Shown: positions 1 through 9,434, counted from the first letter of the stretch. The stretch is 64,000 nt of DNA from Diploptera punctata (GCA_030220185.1 JASPKZ010005709.1:1167501-1231500), one strand, 5' to 3'. Numbers and translations are program-made. Notes: generated from the sequence alone by a model not told the origin.

Positions 1-224
1 TCAAGCGTTAATTTTTTTTTCCAAAATAATAATAATAATGTCCAGAATGGAAAATGTTAAATTTAAAAACTCGCGTCAAAATATTAAGCTTTACTGCTTA
101 AAAAGGTAGTGTAAAATTCTCAATAAAAATATTTCAATAGAAGCCGGCCATCGGCAGCGACGTCTATCTGCTTTCAGATGATTTGAGAACTTTTTTTTGG
201 TCTAATGCCACCAGATTGTCTGTT

Positions 225-330
225 ATGACATTTCTGGCTTTCCCCCATAGCATTGGCGGAATTGTAATCCTTTCTTAGGTTGAGCACCTGGAAGGCAGAG
301 TTACGTTACCCCGATGATATGATGGGTGAG
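225..330 (-). mobile_element. SINE fragment (family S3)
   Basis: Reverse-strand match to the body of the tRNA-headed repeat at 60045-60250: both share the stretch around GGAATTGTAATCC, CTGGAAGGCAGAGTTACGTT and CCCGATGATATGATGG. No head or target duplication was identified for this copy. Confidence 0.5.
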
Positions 331-581
331 GATATAAATAAAGAAATGTTAACATTTGTATCGTAGCTTGAATAGTGTATTAGATAGCATATTCATACAG
401 AGAACGAGAGGTCCTGAGTTCAAGCATTAATTTTTCTTTTCAAAATAAATATTTTCAGCATGGAAAATGTTAAATTTAAAATCTCAAATCAAAAAAATAA
501 AATCTAGTTCTACTCTTGCTATCAATCTTGTGATTGAAATAGAAACAGATATATAGCTTATATTTGAAGAGAAAAATTTTC

Positions 582-654
582 GCCTAGACCGGGACTCGAA
601 CCCAGGACCCTTGGCTTTCCGGGCCAAGTGCTCTACCAACTGAGCTACCGAGGC
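582..654 (-). pseudogene. tRNA-like sequence, copy 1
   Basis: A 73-nt cloverleaf-like sequence. The D-arm has the A-box TAGCTCAGTTGGTAGAGC and the T-arm has the B-box GGGTTCGAGTCCC. The acceptor ends GCCT/AGGC pair. The anticodon arm has 6 bp (CTTGGC/GCCAAG) and the loop CCGGAAA lacks the universal U33. It is repeated in the neighbouring copies, so it is a module of a mobile repeat and not a working tRNA gene. Confidence 0.6.
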
Positions 655-883
655 GAGTTACGATCTAGACGCAAATTTTTCTCTTATGTACGTTGTAATT
701 CCCTCGCGCCAAATGCTTGAAACCATAGCTTCTATCTTTGCAAATGGCGGCTTCTTAGTTAAGAAGACATTTATTGGGAATTTAACACTACTTTATAGCC
801 AGTAGGGCTTCTATTGACGATTTTTATTATTAATTTAACACTTCTCATAGAAGGATAAATTATATTTGAAGAGAAAAATTTTC

Positions 884-956
884 GCCTAGACCGGGACTCG
901 AACCCGGGACCCTTGGCTTTCCGGGCCAAGTGCTCTACCAACTGAGCTACCGAGGC
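884..956 (-). pseudogene. tRNA-like sequence, copy 2
   Basis: Almost identical to the 582-654 copy (B-box CCCGGGTTCGAGTCCCGG on the minus strand). It has the same 6-bp anticodon stem and no U33. It forms the left tRNA module of the foldback. Confidence 0.6.
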
Positions 957-1126
957 GAGTTACGATCTAGATGCAAATTTTTCTCTTATGTACGTTGTAA
1001 TTCCCTCGCGCCAAATGCTTGAAACCATAGCTTCTATCTTTGCAAATGGCGGCTTCTTAGTTAAGAAGACATTTATTGGGAATTACAACGTACATAAGAG
1101 AAAAATTTGCATCTAGATCGTAACTC

Positions 1127-1199
1127 GCCTCGGTAGCTCAGTTGGTAGAGCACTTGGCCCAGAAAGCCAAGGGTCCCGGGTTCGAGTCCCGGTCTCGGC
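1127..1199 (+). pseudogene. tRNA-like sequence, copy 3 (inverted)
   Basis: Plus-strand partner of the copy at 884-956. The A-box, B-box and acceptor pairing are kept. The anticodon loop reads CCAGAAA, again without U33. It is the right tRNA module of the foldback. Confidence 0.6.
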
Positions 1200-1281
1200 G
1201 AAAATTTTTCTCTTCAAATATAATTTATCCTTCTATGAGAAGTGTTAAATTAATAATAAAAATCATAGATATATAGCTTAC

Positions 1282-1392
1282 CTCGTTGGAAATTAGGAAG
1301 AGCATAATGAATTTCTGGCACATGACACCGAGTGATCGTTCAGTGCAGCCATCTGGTAGCACCATATCTGTGTGTGCAGCAGAGCTTGAATC
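1282..1392 (-). CDS. E2F7/8: Atypical E2F (E2F7/8 type), exon encoding the start of DNA-binding domain 2
   Basis: A 37-codon exon, phase 0 at both ends. The acceptor is ATAACCAG just above 1392 and the donor is GTAAGC just below 1282. Residues RSLGVMCQKFIMLFLISN match the opening helix of the second winged-helix domain, which among E2Fs only the atypical E2F7/8 members carry. Atypical E2Fs bind E2F sites without a DP partner and repress S-phase genes in the nucleus. The remainder of domain 2 must lie beyond the left edge of the window. The exon follows the 5463-5618 exon in transcript order and the codon phases agree. The alternative of an unrelated open frame is unlikely given the domain-2 match and the matching splice signals. 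Confidence 0.88.
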
Positions 1393-1503
1393 CTGGTTAT
1401 ACAACAAATCACACAAATATATTATTCTTCCATTTATTATGTTAACACTACTTAACTTATGGTGAAATTAAATGTTTCTCACCTCTCCTCATATAAATCT
1501 TCT

Positions 1504-1551
1504 AAGTAGATCGCAATTTCAAGACCATAACGGTCTCATCTTCAGTACCTT
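1504..1551 (-). ncRNA. Hammerhead-ribozyme motif (PLE)
   Basis: Minus-strand core CUGAAGA (1545-1539), one unpaired U, stem II GAGACC/GGUCUU (6 bp), GAAA, then short stem III AUU-GC-GAU and C17 at 1509. The 3' strand UACUU can pair with the nucleotides before the core (stem I). It is in sense orientation with the E2F gene. Confidence 0.72.
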
Positions 1552-1951
1552 CGTGGCGACTGATGTTATGTCGATCGGAAGAAACTCTTCTTCTTCCCTC
1601 TGTTGGTGGACCGATGAACCTCTGGATCAGGTCAAAATTTGCAGGAATTTCGAAGTTCATAAGTTTTTTTCTTGTTTTCCTGAATGTGGATCTTTTCCCA
1701 AACCGTGAGTTCCTTTTGTTTGTCTATTTGGTCCGAAAAACATTTAATTGAATCAAAAGCCAGTCTAATTAAACAAATAGACAAACAAAAGGAACTCACG
1801 GTTTGGGAAAAGATCCACATTCAGAAAAACAAAGAAATCTTATGAACTTTGAAATTCCCGCAAATTTTGACCTGATCCAGAGGTTCATCGGTCCACCAAC
1901 AGAGGGAAGAAGAAGAGTTTCTTCCAATCGACATAACATCAGTCGCCAAGA

Positions 1952-1998
1952 AGGTACTGAAGATGAGACAGTTATGGTCTCGAAATCGCGATCTACTT
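1952..1998 (+). ncRNA. Hammerhead-ribozyme motif (PLE)
   Basis: Core CUGAAGA (1957-1963), U, stem II GAGAC/GUCUC (5 perfect bp), GAAA, stem III AUC-GC-GAU, C17 at 1993. Stem I UACUU pairs with AGGUA (5 bp including one G-U). It is one of the most complete copies in the window. Confidence 0.78.
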
Positions 1999-2194
1999 AA
2001 GAAGATTTATATGAGGAGAGGTAGGAAACATTTAATTTCAACATAAATTAAACCTCATAGTGATTAATTCCTGTAAAAGTTAAATGCTACTTAACTTGCA
2101 TTATTGCTCACTGCCAACAATTGACAGCTGTCAACCATAAACTGTATAATGTTCAATATCATTATATATTTGATATTTAAATCATTAGTACGAA

Positions 2195-2480
2195 GTGATA
2201 TGTTGCAGAGACCTGGACTTTAGCAAGCAAAAAAAATTATTGACAACAGAGATGGATTTTTGGTAAAGGATAGCAAGAAAATCAAGAAAGGAGAACATTC
2301 GGAACCAGAAAATTAGAGAAATAATGAATATTAAACATAATATTATGGAATACAAAACGAAGATTGAAATGGTAGGGACATCCGAAGAAGATAGAGAATA
2401 ATAGAATCCCAAAAATTATTTTGGGAATGCTGAAGGCAGGAGGAGGAGGGGGAAACCCAGGGAACAGTGGAGGGTGAAGT
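2195..2480 (+). mobile_element. Decayed RTE-type LINE fragment
   Basis: Frameshifted remains of the C-terminal tail typical of RTE-like elements: an EYKTKIEMVG-like stretch where RLRWAGH is expected, then GRRRRGKPREQWR where the usual GRPRxRW motif is expected. It has no open frame. The family assignment rests on motif order alone. Confidence 0.45.
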
Positions 2481-2514
2481 GAGAAGAAACATAAGAATTA
2501 AATTAATGTTTTTA

Positions 2515-3062
2515 TAACCTCACCTCATATTTCGGAACTTATCTCCATCATCAGTAGCCTCTAGTCGACCATTGTTATGTCGTTCATTGTCGGTTTTCTT
2601 CTTCCTTCTATCGGTGGACCAATGAACCTCTGGATCAGGTCAAAATTTGCGGGAATTTCAAAATTCATGAGTTTATCTTTCTTGTTTTTTTTTTTTTTGG
2701 ATGTGGATTTTTTCCCCAGACTGTGACTTCTTTCTGTTTATTGGTGTGTTTGATAAACGGAAAGAAGTCACGGTCTGGGGAAAAATCCACATCCAAAAAA
2801 ACAAAAACAAGAAAGATAAACTCATGAATTTCAAAATTCCTGCAAATTTAGACCTGAACCAGAGGTTCATCGGTCCACCGATAGAAGTAAGAAGAAAACC
2901 GACAAGAAACGACATAACAACGGTCGACCAGAGGCTACTGATGATGGAGATAAGCTCTGAAACTGCAGTATAGAAGAAAAAGGATATGAGGTGAGGTAAT
3001 AAAAACATTAATTTCATTCTTAAATTAAATCTCATAGTGGTCTTTCCCCGTGAAAGTTAAAT
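2515..3062. mobile_element. PLE foldback
   Basis: Inverted arms about 2515-2750 and 2755-3062. The plus arm keeps KEVTVWGKIHIQKNKNK and the FKIPANLDLNQRFIGPP segment seen after the GIY-YIG domain of the related PLE at 5637-6366. The plus arm ends in an intact hammerhead. In the minus arm the core and stem II are present but stem III and the cleavage site are deleted (GAAA runs straight into UAUGAGG). The end motif TGAGGTGAGG and AAATCTCATAGTG close the element. Confidence 0.75.
2935..2973 (+). ncRNA. Hammerhead-ribozyme motif (PLE)
   Basis: Core CUGAUGA (2938-2944), U, stem II GGAG/CUCU, GAAA, stem III AC-UGCA-GU, A17 at 2970. Stem I UAG pairs with CUA just before the core. The reading frame of the PLE remnant passes through the ribozyme and stops within stem I (TAG). 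Confidence 0.65.
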
Positions 3063-3408
3063 AAATAGTTTAAAATTCACTGGAGAATTTTTTTTTCAAA
3101 AATTCACCTCATAAATTTTGTGCTTTTCATGATGAATTTAAAATGATTATTAACTCATAATATTTAATTCCCAACATTAATGTCAATATATCTAAACTCA
3201 TCATCAGTAGTGTCAAGGATTAGACTTTAAGGTCTGTTCTGATCTCATGCTAGAATTGGTCTATCTTTTACTGGGTCTTCCAACATTTCTTCATCCTAGT
3301 GGTTTATAATAAAGAATCTGTTTCAGAATTCTAATGTTATCCATTCTGTTGATGTGGTCCATCTATTCATCTCTGTATTGTGTAATTCTATTTAATAGTT
3401 TGAATATA

Positions 3409-4731
3409 CGAGGGCGGATCGGAAAGTAACGCACAATAATTTTTTTTAAAAAGTTTAATAGTAAAAAAAAAAAAAGGAAAAAAATCACAAATGAACTTAC
3501 ATCTTTTACCTACATTTCGACATAGTCACCAACTTTCTCAACACATTTTTCCCATCGTGTTACCAGTTTCAATATGCCCTGTTCGTAGAAGTCCGTTTGG
3601 TTGGAGTGTAGCCATCTGCGCACTGCTGATTTCACTTCCACATCTGTCTCAAAGCGTTTGCCGGCCAGGAATTTCTTCATGGGACCAAACAGATGAAAGT
3701 CCGATGGTGCAAGATCCGGACTGTATGGTGGATGCTGGAGCACCTCCCAACCAAATTCGGCGATTTTCTGACGAACGACAGCAGCAACATGGGGCGAGAG
3801 CATCTGGTCATGAAGAAGTTTAACGTTAATGTTGTGATGTTTGTCACGAATGGCATGACGCAACTTCACCAAAGTTTTAATGTAGGCCGCAGCATTCACA
3901 GTGGTCCCGTGTTCAGCAAAGTCCCAATAAAACACCATGCATATCCCAGAACACTGTCACAAGCACTTTCCTGGCAGATTGAGTCACTTTGAATTTTTTC
4001 TTTACTGGGGAACCAGCATGTTTCCACTCCATTGATGCCTGCTTTGTTTCGGGTGTGTAGTGGTATGCCCACGACTCATCACCTGTGACGATTCCTTCCA
4101 GAAAGTCATTTCCTTGTGCGGTGTACCGCGTTAAGTGGTCCAAGCTTGCCATCATTCGCTGGCCCTTGTGGTCGTCTGTCAGGTTCTTAGGGACCCAGCG
4201 AGCACTAACTTTACGGAATTTCAAATTTTCATGAACAATATCGTACACCGCACCATAGGAAATGAACTTCTGCGATAAGGCTCGCAGTTGCACATGCCGG
4301 TCGTTCAGAATTGCCGCCTCAATGCCTCTGACATTTTGTGGGATTGCTGCTGTTGTCGGCCGGCCGGAGCGTGGCGAATCACTAAGGTTCACGCGTCCCT
4401 CTTGGAAGAATGTGCACTACCTGGAGACATTGCTACGGTCCATACAATCATCTCCATACATGCCATGCATGTCCCTGTGAATTTCACTGGGTTTATGCCC
4501 TTTGGCCCACAAAAATCGAACAACACTTCTCTGTTCCTCACAGGTGGACAACTGTAGCATGCGTGCCATCTTTGTTGCATAGTTCAAGCTTCTCTCGCAA
4601 GAGGTGCACCTGAGAAAAAAATACCATCTGTAGTGAAAACTTCAAACTATATCTCTGTGAAATTTCAACATTCTAGCTGCAATACCAAGGCAGAAAAAAA
4701 TTATTGTGCGTTACTTTCCGATCCGCCCTCG
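3409..4731 (-). mobile_element. mariner transposon, 1323 bp, with perfect 31-bp inverted ends
   Basis: Both ends start CGAGGGCGGATCGGAAAGTA and are perfect inverted repeats for 31 bp. TA dinucleotides at 3407-3408 and 4732-4733 are the expected Tc1/mariner target duplication. The transposase lies inside on the minus strand. The perfect ends suggest recent mobility or trans-mobilisation even though the gene is broken. Confidence 0.95.
3510..4569 (-). pseudogene. mariner transposase, broken by a stop and a frameshift
   Basis: The start ATG is at 4569 (MARMLQLSTCEEQR), followed by an N-terminal helix-turn-helix region, then GRPTTAAIPQNVR. The catalytic block VTGDESWAYHY gives the first Asp. VKLLHDQML gives the second Asp (families usually have LLHDNARPH), and YSPDLAPSDFHLF gives the third, matching mariner D,D(34)D spacing. 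Two breaks are visible: an in-frame TAG in the N-terminal third (about 4408), where the usual SRW motif is expected, and a one-base frame change near 3935 before YWDFAEHG. The encoded enzyme cut and joined DNA at TA sites. This copy should not make active protein. Confidence 0.92.
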
Positions 4732-5049
4732 TATTTGGTTCATTTTGTATATTTTCATTTCATTTTCGATGTGTTATTGTGCAGCCAGCCACACTCCTCA
4801 GAAACCTCATTTCTGTTTCTATTCTTTGTTCCTAATTTTTGGTTAAGACCCAGTGTTCCGATCCATATAGTAGTGTTGGAACTGCCATTGTTAAATTAAA
4901 TTTTAAGTGTCTCCTTTCTAATTGTTTTGAGACTTCGTTTTATGGTGCCAAACATATAATTACATTTATTTATTTTGTTTTCAATGTCTTCACTTTTTAT
5001 AACCGAAGTAGTGATCCTTAATTTTTTTTCCGTAAATTAATGAGTCATA

Positions 5050-5320
5050 TTTTTACATCTTACCTCATATTTTATGTTTCTTTAAACATGGGAACTAGTT
5101 TTCAAGAGAAAGATCTCTCTCATTTTCAACCGACATTATGACTCATTTATTACGACTACTTGATAACATAACCTCAAAGAGTCATAATGTCACTTGAAAA
5201 TGAGAGATATCCTTCTCTTGAAAACTAGTTCCCATGTTTAAAGAAACATGAGGCAAGATGTAAAAATATGACTCATTAATTTACGAATTTAGAACCTCAT
5301 AATGTTATTTCCCATATTTA
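5050..5320. mobile_element. Short PLE-type foldback with decayed hammerheads
   Basis: Arms 5060-5150 and 5170-5275 are inverted copies (GGGAACTAGTTTTCAAGAGA and its partner). Core positions read UUGAAAA rather than CUGANGA in both arms, so the ribozymes are dead. The right flank AACCTCATAATGTTATTTCC is the recurrent outer end. Confidence 0.6.
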
Positions 5321-5462
5321 ACTATGAAGAAATTATTTTTTTTGTTTATAATTTGTGGGTCAGCTTAAATATGGTAATACTTTCAGAAAAGGCTATCAAC
5401 TTGAAGTGATCACATCGATAATTGAGTCTTGCTTCAAGTTTATTTACGAGAAAGAGTTATAC

Positions 5463-5618
5463 CTGAGGTGGTACTGCATAATTGCAAGGTGTATTGAGCA
5501 AGCCACAGGTTTGCAGATTTAGCTCGCTCGGCTGCATCACCTGCAGTTCTGATGTGTCGTTCAAGTCTGCCACTACACGCACTAACTTCGACTTCTGTTT
5601 CTGCTGTACCATCTGCAA
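5463..5618 (-). CDS. E2F7/8: Atypical E2F (E2F7/8 type), linker exon between the two DNA-binding domains
   Basis: A 52-codon exon, phase 0 at both ends, with acceptor GGTGTTCAG above 5618 and donor CAG|GTATAA below 5463. It opens LQMVQQKQKSKLVR, which continues the helix begun at the end of the 10911-11009 exon. E2F7/8 proteins have a Lys-rich helix at this position before the inter-domain linker. The rest (TSELQVMQPSELNLQ, ending NYAVPPQ) is low in conserved motifs, as expected for a linker. Assignment rests on its position between two recognised exons, matching phases and an open frame. A PLE target duplication lies only 7 bases upstream of its first base. Confidence 0.75.
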
Positions 5619-5636
5619 CTGAACACCAACAAGATT

Positions 5637-6366
5637 AAATTATTAAAATTCATCGGAGAACATATTGTTTAAACAACTCACCTCATAGGATTCATGCTTC
5701 CATGATATCGCGGTTTCAAACATAATCATGTTCATCGTCAGCCATAACTCCGACTGATGAAATTCTTCGGTCGTCAACTATTCTATTGTCGCCATCTTCA
5801 GTGCTGCCATCTATGGTTGAATTTATGAACTTCGAAATCAATGTAATTTCGTTAGGGATATCAAAATTCATTGATCTATTTTTGTTTTTCTGAATGTATA
5901 TTTTTTCCCAAACTGTCAATTCCAAAGGTTTCTCTACTTGTTTTAAAAGTTTAGCTTCTCTTCCAATTTTATGATGTTCTAATAAACTATGTGCAGCAAT
6001 TGCAGATTTTTCAATTTCACAATTTTTAATATTTCTGAAATGTTCTTTTGTCCGAATTTCCAAATTCCTTTTTGTTTTTCCTATATAAACTTTATTGCTA
6101 TCTTCACAATTTATTTGATAAATTCCAGATTTCTTACTGTCTGGAACATTGACTTTTTTATTGGTACTTAGAAGATTACCCAGACTAAATTTATTTATTG
6201 GTGCCAAAGAAATGTTGTATTTGTCAAAATTTTTTTGAAATTTCCTATGCATTTCAGGATGGTAAGTAATTTTCTTGTATTTTTTCTTTTCTTTGCAATT
6301 TTGTAGAGTAGTATATTCATTAAGTCTTTTATTGTGTTTGAATTTCTTCAACTTATTAAATATAAT
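5637..6366 (-). mobile_element. Penelope-like element, 5'-truncated, with 12-bp target duplication
   Basis: The sequence ACCAACAAGATT occurs at 5625-5636 and again at 6367-6378, bracketing the element. Inside, on the minus strand, is the C-terminal part of the PLE protein with its GIY-YIG endonuclease, then the hammerhead motif, then ATGAGGTGAG. It is oriented like the E2F gene and sits directly against the E2F acceptor at 5619. Confidence 0.88.
5700..5746 (-). ncRNA. Hammerhead-ribozyme motif in an E2F intron (PLE)
   Basis: Core CUGACGA (5741-5735), U, stem II GAACAU/AUGUUU (6 bp), GAAA, then CCGCGAUA. Compared with sister copies (CCGCGGUA), one stem III pair is lost (C-A), so activity may be reduced. 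Stem I UCAUGG pairs with UUAUGG (6 bp with wobbles). It lies in E2F sense orientation about 85-130 nt before the splice acceptor. Confidence 0.65.
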
Positions 6367-6387
6367 ACCAACAAGATTGTTATGCAT
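5716..6387 (-). pseudogene. PLE GIY-YIG endonuclease, C-terminal part
   Basis: A 223-codon open frame whose first seven residues or so come from flanking host DNA; the element starts at 6366. It contains YKKITYHPEMHRKFQ and FDKYNISLAPINKFSLGNLL, then the GIY-YIG nuclease: GIYQINCED, KVYIGKTKRNLEIRTKEH (GIY, YIG and the catalytic Arg region), and EKSAIAAHSLLEHH. In PLEs this nuclease follows the reverse transcriptase and nicks target DNA; here the reverse transcriptase is missing by 5' truncation. The frame ends GVMADDEHDYV inside the hammerhead, where the stop codon TGA overlaps the GAAA core. Confidence 0.85.
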
Positions 6388-6399
6388 ATATTTTTTTAA

Positions 6400-6640
6400 A
6401 AGAAAAATTAATGCTTGAACCAGAAATCGAATCCCGGACCTCTGGCTCTGTCAGTGTGCAATCCATTACACCATTGAAGACCCAATACAACAGCTAAATT
6501 TTCTTTCCACTTATACAGTTCTCCTATGTCCCAAGGCAGATAGCTTGCACTATTAACACCACCATCAGACGACTTCTATTCAAAGTATTTTTAATGAGAA
6601 TTTTACATTACTTTTAAACAGTAAAGCTTAACATTTTGAT
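6400..6640 (-). mobile_element. tRNA-headed repeat
   Basis: Minus strand: A-box-like GGTGTAATGGATT and B-box TCCGGGATTCGATTTCTGG about 6432-6490, then a body ending TTAACATTTTCC-like AT-rich sequence. It is flanked by AGAAAAATTAATGC, the same junction seen at other tRNA-like repeats in this window. Confidence 0.5.
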
Positions 6641-6844
6641 GATATATCGTCGTCATTCTGGCAGATTTCACTAAGTCCAAAATTGTTGTTTTGAGATACA
6701 GCGATATTAACCCATTCGCTTCAGTTTTAAATGTTCAATGCATTTCCCCAAAAACCGGATATAAGTTAGTGTAAATTTTGTCTATTTTCAGACATTCAAA
6801 ACGAACAAAAGATAACGGTACTCGATATCAACATAAGGGTGAAG

Positions 6845-7250
6845 GCCAAAACTCATTCCTCTAACTACCTCACTGGCACTATCCAACCCATAGGTTCATG
6901 GCCGCGCGGACATAAGCTCTTCATACATCCCTAGCCTGAGCCAATATTTTCCAATCATCCCCTGTATAATCTACTTCCCTCAAATCATAGTTACTGTTAT
7001 TCTCCCATCTCATTCTTGGTCTACAAACTGGGCGTTTTCCTATAAGAAGCTTCCATGCACGCCTTTCATTCCCCATTCATGCCATATGTCCTGCCTATCG
7101 CAGTCTACGAGACTTAACTGTCCTCATTATATCTGGCTTCCTATAAAGACCATGTAATTCATTGTTATGCAGTCTTCTCCATTCATCTGTCTGTTCATCT
7201 TTCTTTGGTCAAATAATGTTCCTAAGAACTTTATTCTCAAATAAAACTCA
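6845..7250 (-). mobile_element. RTE-type LINE 3' end (family L1A), decayed
   Basis: Minus strand: degraded forms of RLR..GHMARM, GRPRMRWENN and DLREVDYTGDDW, ending at the tail CACTGGCACTATC. The same 3' end occurs in open copies at 50040-50966 and 54583-55321. No intact frame here. Confidence 0.75.
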
Positions 7251-7564
7251 TTCCTCTACTATTCATAAATGTTAACAAAAGATTACCCTGCCAAGAGATG
7301 TACAAAATATTGCAAAATATAAAACAGCAGCGTTAAAGCAAGTGTACCTCTTCATCTGAGTTCAAGGATATTTAACTGCCGGCGAGTCTACCTCGTCTTT
7401 TGAGGCAAATGGGTTAAAATTTGATCACACATCAGAAGTCTGTTACGCCAAAAAATATTATTTTTTTATTATTTTGAGAATTTTCCTCATAATTGAGGGT
7501 TTTCTCCAACCAATCTTAGTAATTAACATGAACTAAAAAAATAAATAAATATAAATGACTACGG

Positions 7565-8138
7565 ACTTAGGGTCGTATGCAAATACATTAGCCTCTACTC
7601 AAATTACTTCCAATCACTGGTGAGCTGAGATCGAATTAACGGCCGCCTTACCGGTCATGCCTGAATGTTGACGTTTTCGTAATATTGGCAACGAATTACC
7701 CAGAATTCTCAGCGATAAAACCACTTCCGTTATTTTCGTCTGCTATAGAGGAACGCATTTACGCTTGCGTCCTGCAAATAATACCGTATACAACGACGTC
7801 TGCGTTGCGCAATATTACGCCGATTCTCCTGTTCTTCCAGTTGAATTCTTTGGTAGACTCTATCAAATTCCTCTTCTCCGCGTATACCGAAAACATGATC
7901 GAAGTCTTCAAGGTCCGACATCTTGGATAAGTTTCAAACTACATCGATTACCATCGGTTCCCTTCGGGATTTTCACATAAGTTTATATCTTGAGCTACGA
8001 TCTTAAGGTACCTTGTCAGGTAGCTTACAATTAGTACCGCGTGAATAGATTTCTGAGTAAGAAAAATGTGTTTGGATAAAACTTTATCAGCAGAGAACGC
8101 CTTTTACTGTCTAATGCGTTCAAACATCGACCCTTAGA
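7565..8138 (-). mobile_element. Short TIR element, copy 1
   Basis: The ends ACTTAGGGTCG and CGACCCTTAG are inverted. About 70% along is a short minus-strand frame starting MSDLEDFDHVFGIRGEEEFD and continuing ENRRNIAQRRRRCIRYYLQD, also kept in copy 2 at 8508-9111. The acidic start followed by an Arg-rich stretch resembles the N-terminus of PIF/Harbinger nucleases, but the catalytic domain is absent, so the superfamily is unproven. Confidence 0.55.
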
Positions 8139-8162
8139 CTATAAGTTTACAACAAACATTCA

Positions 8163-8440
8163 CAATTTTCCCTTAATTAAAGTTTTCCATTGTTCTCTGT
8201 CCTCTGTGTCTTCATCTGTTACACCAAATTTCCACATTGAATTTTAAATGTTGTTCTTCCAGGTTGTTCTTGGTCTTCCTTTTCTGCTCCTTCTTTCAAT
8301 TTTCCATGCATGGATGGCCTTTGGTTCTCTTCCATCCTGCATTCTTCTTACGTGTCCATACCATTTTAGCCTTCTGTGTTCAATCTCATCCATTAAGCAT
8401 CTATAAATTAGAAAAGGACAGGGATAGCACTTAGTGGGTT
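8163..8440 (-). mobile_element. RTE-type LINE 3' fragment
   Basis: Minus strand frame with MDEIEHRRLKWYGHVRRM, then a basic GRPRTTWKNN motif and, after a frame change, VTDEDTEDREQWKTLI. This is the order of the C-terminal tail of RTE-like proteins. It lies between the two short TIR elements. Confidence 0.7.
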
Positions 8441-8507
8441 TTGCCAGACTGTGAAGAATAATTTTCGTAATATAGTAGTGTATATGTCTCAAAACAGCCA
8501 ATTTTGG

Positions 8508-9111
8508 ACTTAGGGTCGCATGCAAATACATTAGTCTCTACTCAAATTACTTCCAATCAATGTGAGCTGACTCACCGTGAGCAAGTGCAAAGATCGAATT
8601 AGCTACCCTCTAACTGGTCATGCATGAAAGTCGTTGTTTTCGTAATATTGGCAAGAAATTACCCAGAATTCTCAGTGATAAAACCACTTCCGTTAATTTT
8701 GTCTGTTAAAGGAATGCATCTTTACGCTTGCGTCCCGCAAATAATACCGTATACAACGACGTCTGCATTGCGCAATGTTACGCCGATTCTCCTGTTCTTC
8801 CAGTTGAACTCTTTGGTAGACTCTATCAAATTCCTCTTCTCCGTGTATACCGAAAACATGATCAAAGTCTTCAAGGTCTGACATCTTGGATAAAGCAGCA
8901 AGGTACGCGGCAAGGTTTCAAACTACATCGGTTCCCTTCGGGATTCTCACGATTCGTCACTCTCTTAAGTTACCTCGTAAGGTAGCTTACGATTTTCAAC
9001 AATTATTATCGCATGAACAGATTTCTGAGTAAGCAAAATCGTATTAGGATACAACTTTTTTAGCAGAGAACGTCTTTTACAGTCTAATTTGTTCATAAAT
9101 TCGACCCTTAG
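8508..9111 (-). mobile_element. Short TIR element, copy 2
   Basis: Same ends (ACTTAGGGTCG / CGACCCTTAG) and same internal frame as copy 1 (MSDLEDFDHVFGIHGEEEFD). It contains an extra short insertion near 8895-8920. The two copies are direct neighbours, 370 bp apart. Confidence 0.55.
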
Positions 9112-9434
9112 TGACTTCTGCTTGAACGCCGACGATATTTAGTTTAACATGTTCCAGTCCTGGACAAATTAATTTTTTGAAAAGAAAAATTAACAATGTA
9201 TCTGCCTTCGGACATATTTTTTATGACGTAAAACTTTCCTCATTAGAGAATTGCCACAAGCACAAAGTGATGCATACAATTAATTTTTGAAATTAATGAA
9301 ATATATTTTGTAAATACATTAAAAAATTTCAAATTGTAATAGAAGTATATTCTATAAAGTAGAAATTTTGTAAAGATGGTTTCTTAAAATTGAAATTGAC
9401 CCTCTAATGGCAGAGATGATAATTTTAGGAAGAT

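Larger units (their letters stand above)
800..1262. mobile_element. Foldback element carrying two opposed tRNA-like modules
   Basis: The left arm (about 800-1015) and right arm (about 1080-1262) are inverted repeats of each other. Each contains a tRNA-like module, a flanking TTGAAGAGAAAAATTT segment and TTTAACACTTCTCATAGAAG. The centre holds about 65 bp of unique loop. The segment 540-780 is a further direct copy of the left arm. The class is unknown; it resembles a tRNA-headed repeat organised as a terminal inverted repeat. Confidence 0.6.
1468..2060. mobile_element. Penelope-like (PLE) foldback with two hammerhead motifs
   Basis: The two arms (about 1468-1765 and 1770-2060) are inverted copies of a PLE 3' end. 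The plus arm encodes remnants of the region after the GIY-YIG domain (KELTVWEKIHIQ, followed by the FEIPANFDLIQRFIGPP segment). Each arm then runs into a hammerhead motif and the recurrent ACCTC..CTCAT end motif. The right flank reads AAATTAAACCTCATAGTG. The arms are 5'-truncated, head to head, with almost no spacer. Confidence 0.8.
3215..4970 (-). mobile_element. RTE-type LINE fragment split by mariner
   Basis: 3215-3406 and 4734-4970 together read on the minus strand as a decayed LINE C-terminus. The right part contains a degraded version of the 'ETWxLTK..EMRFLRSVxGC' region, and the left part the following HID(Q)MDNI..RPSKR(Q) style tail. The mariner inserted at a TA inside it. It has no intact frame. 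Confidence 0.55.
1393..5462 (-). other. E2F intron packed with transposons
   Basis: Between two phase-0 E2F exons lie two PLE foldbacks, a decayed LINE, a LINE split by a mariner element and a further short foldback. No additional E2F exon is needed to keep frame, and none was seen. Confidence 0.7.

Noticed and set aside
582..1199. Three apparent tRNA genes
   Set aside because: No U33, a 6-bp anticodon stem and placement in repeated foldback arms make working tRNA genes unlikely.
3110..3210. A further CTGATGATGAG hammerhead-like site near 3200
   Set aside because: No GAAA or stem II partner follows; it looks like a (GAT)n LINE tail.
4633..5021. Short open frames right of the mariner
   Set aside because: They read the wrong strand of a decayed LINE; no domain or start context.
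5750..5770. Plus-strand CTGATGA at 5753 and 11208
   Set aside because: They are not followed by a paired stem II and GAAA; they lie inside the PLE coding region on the other strand.
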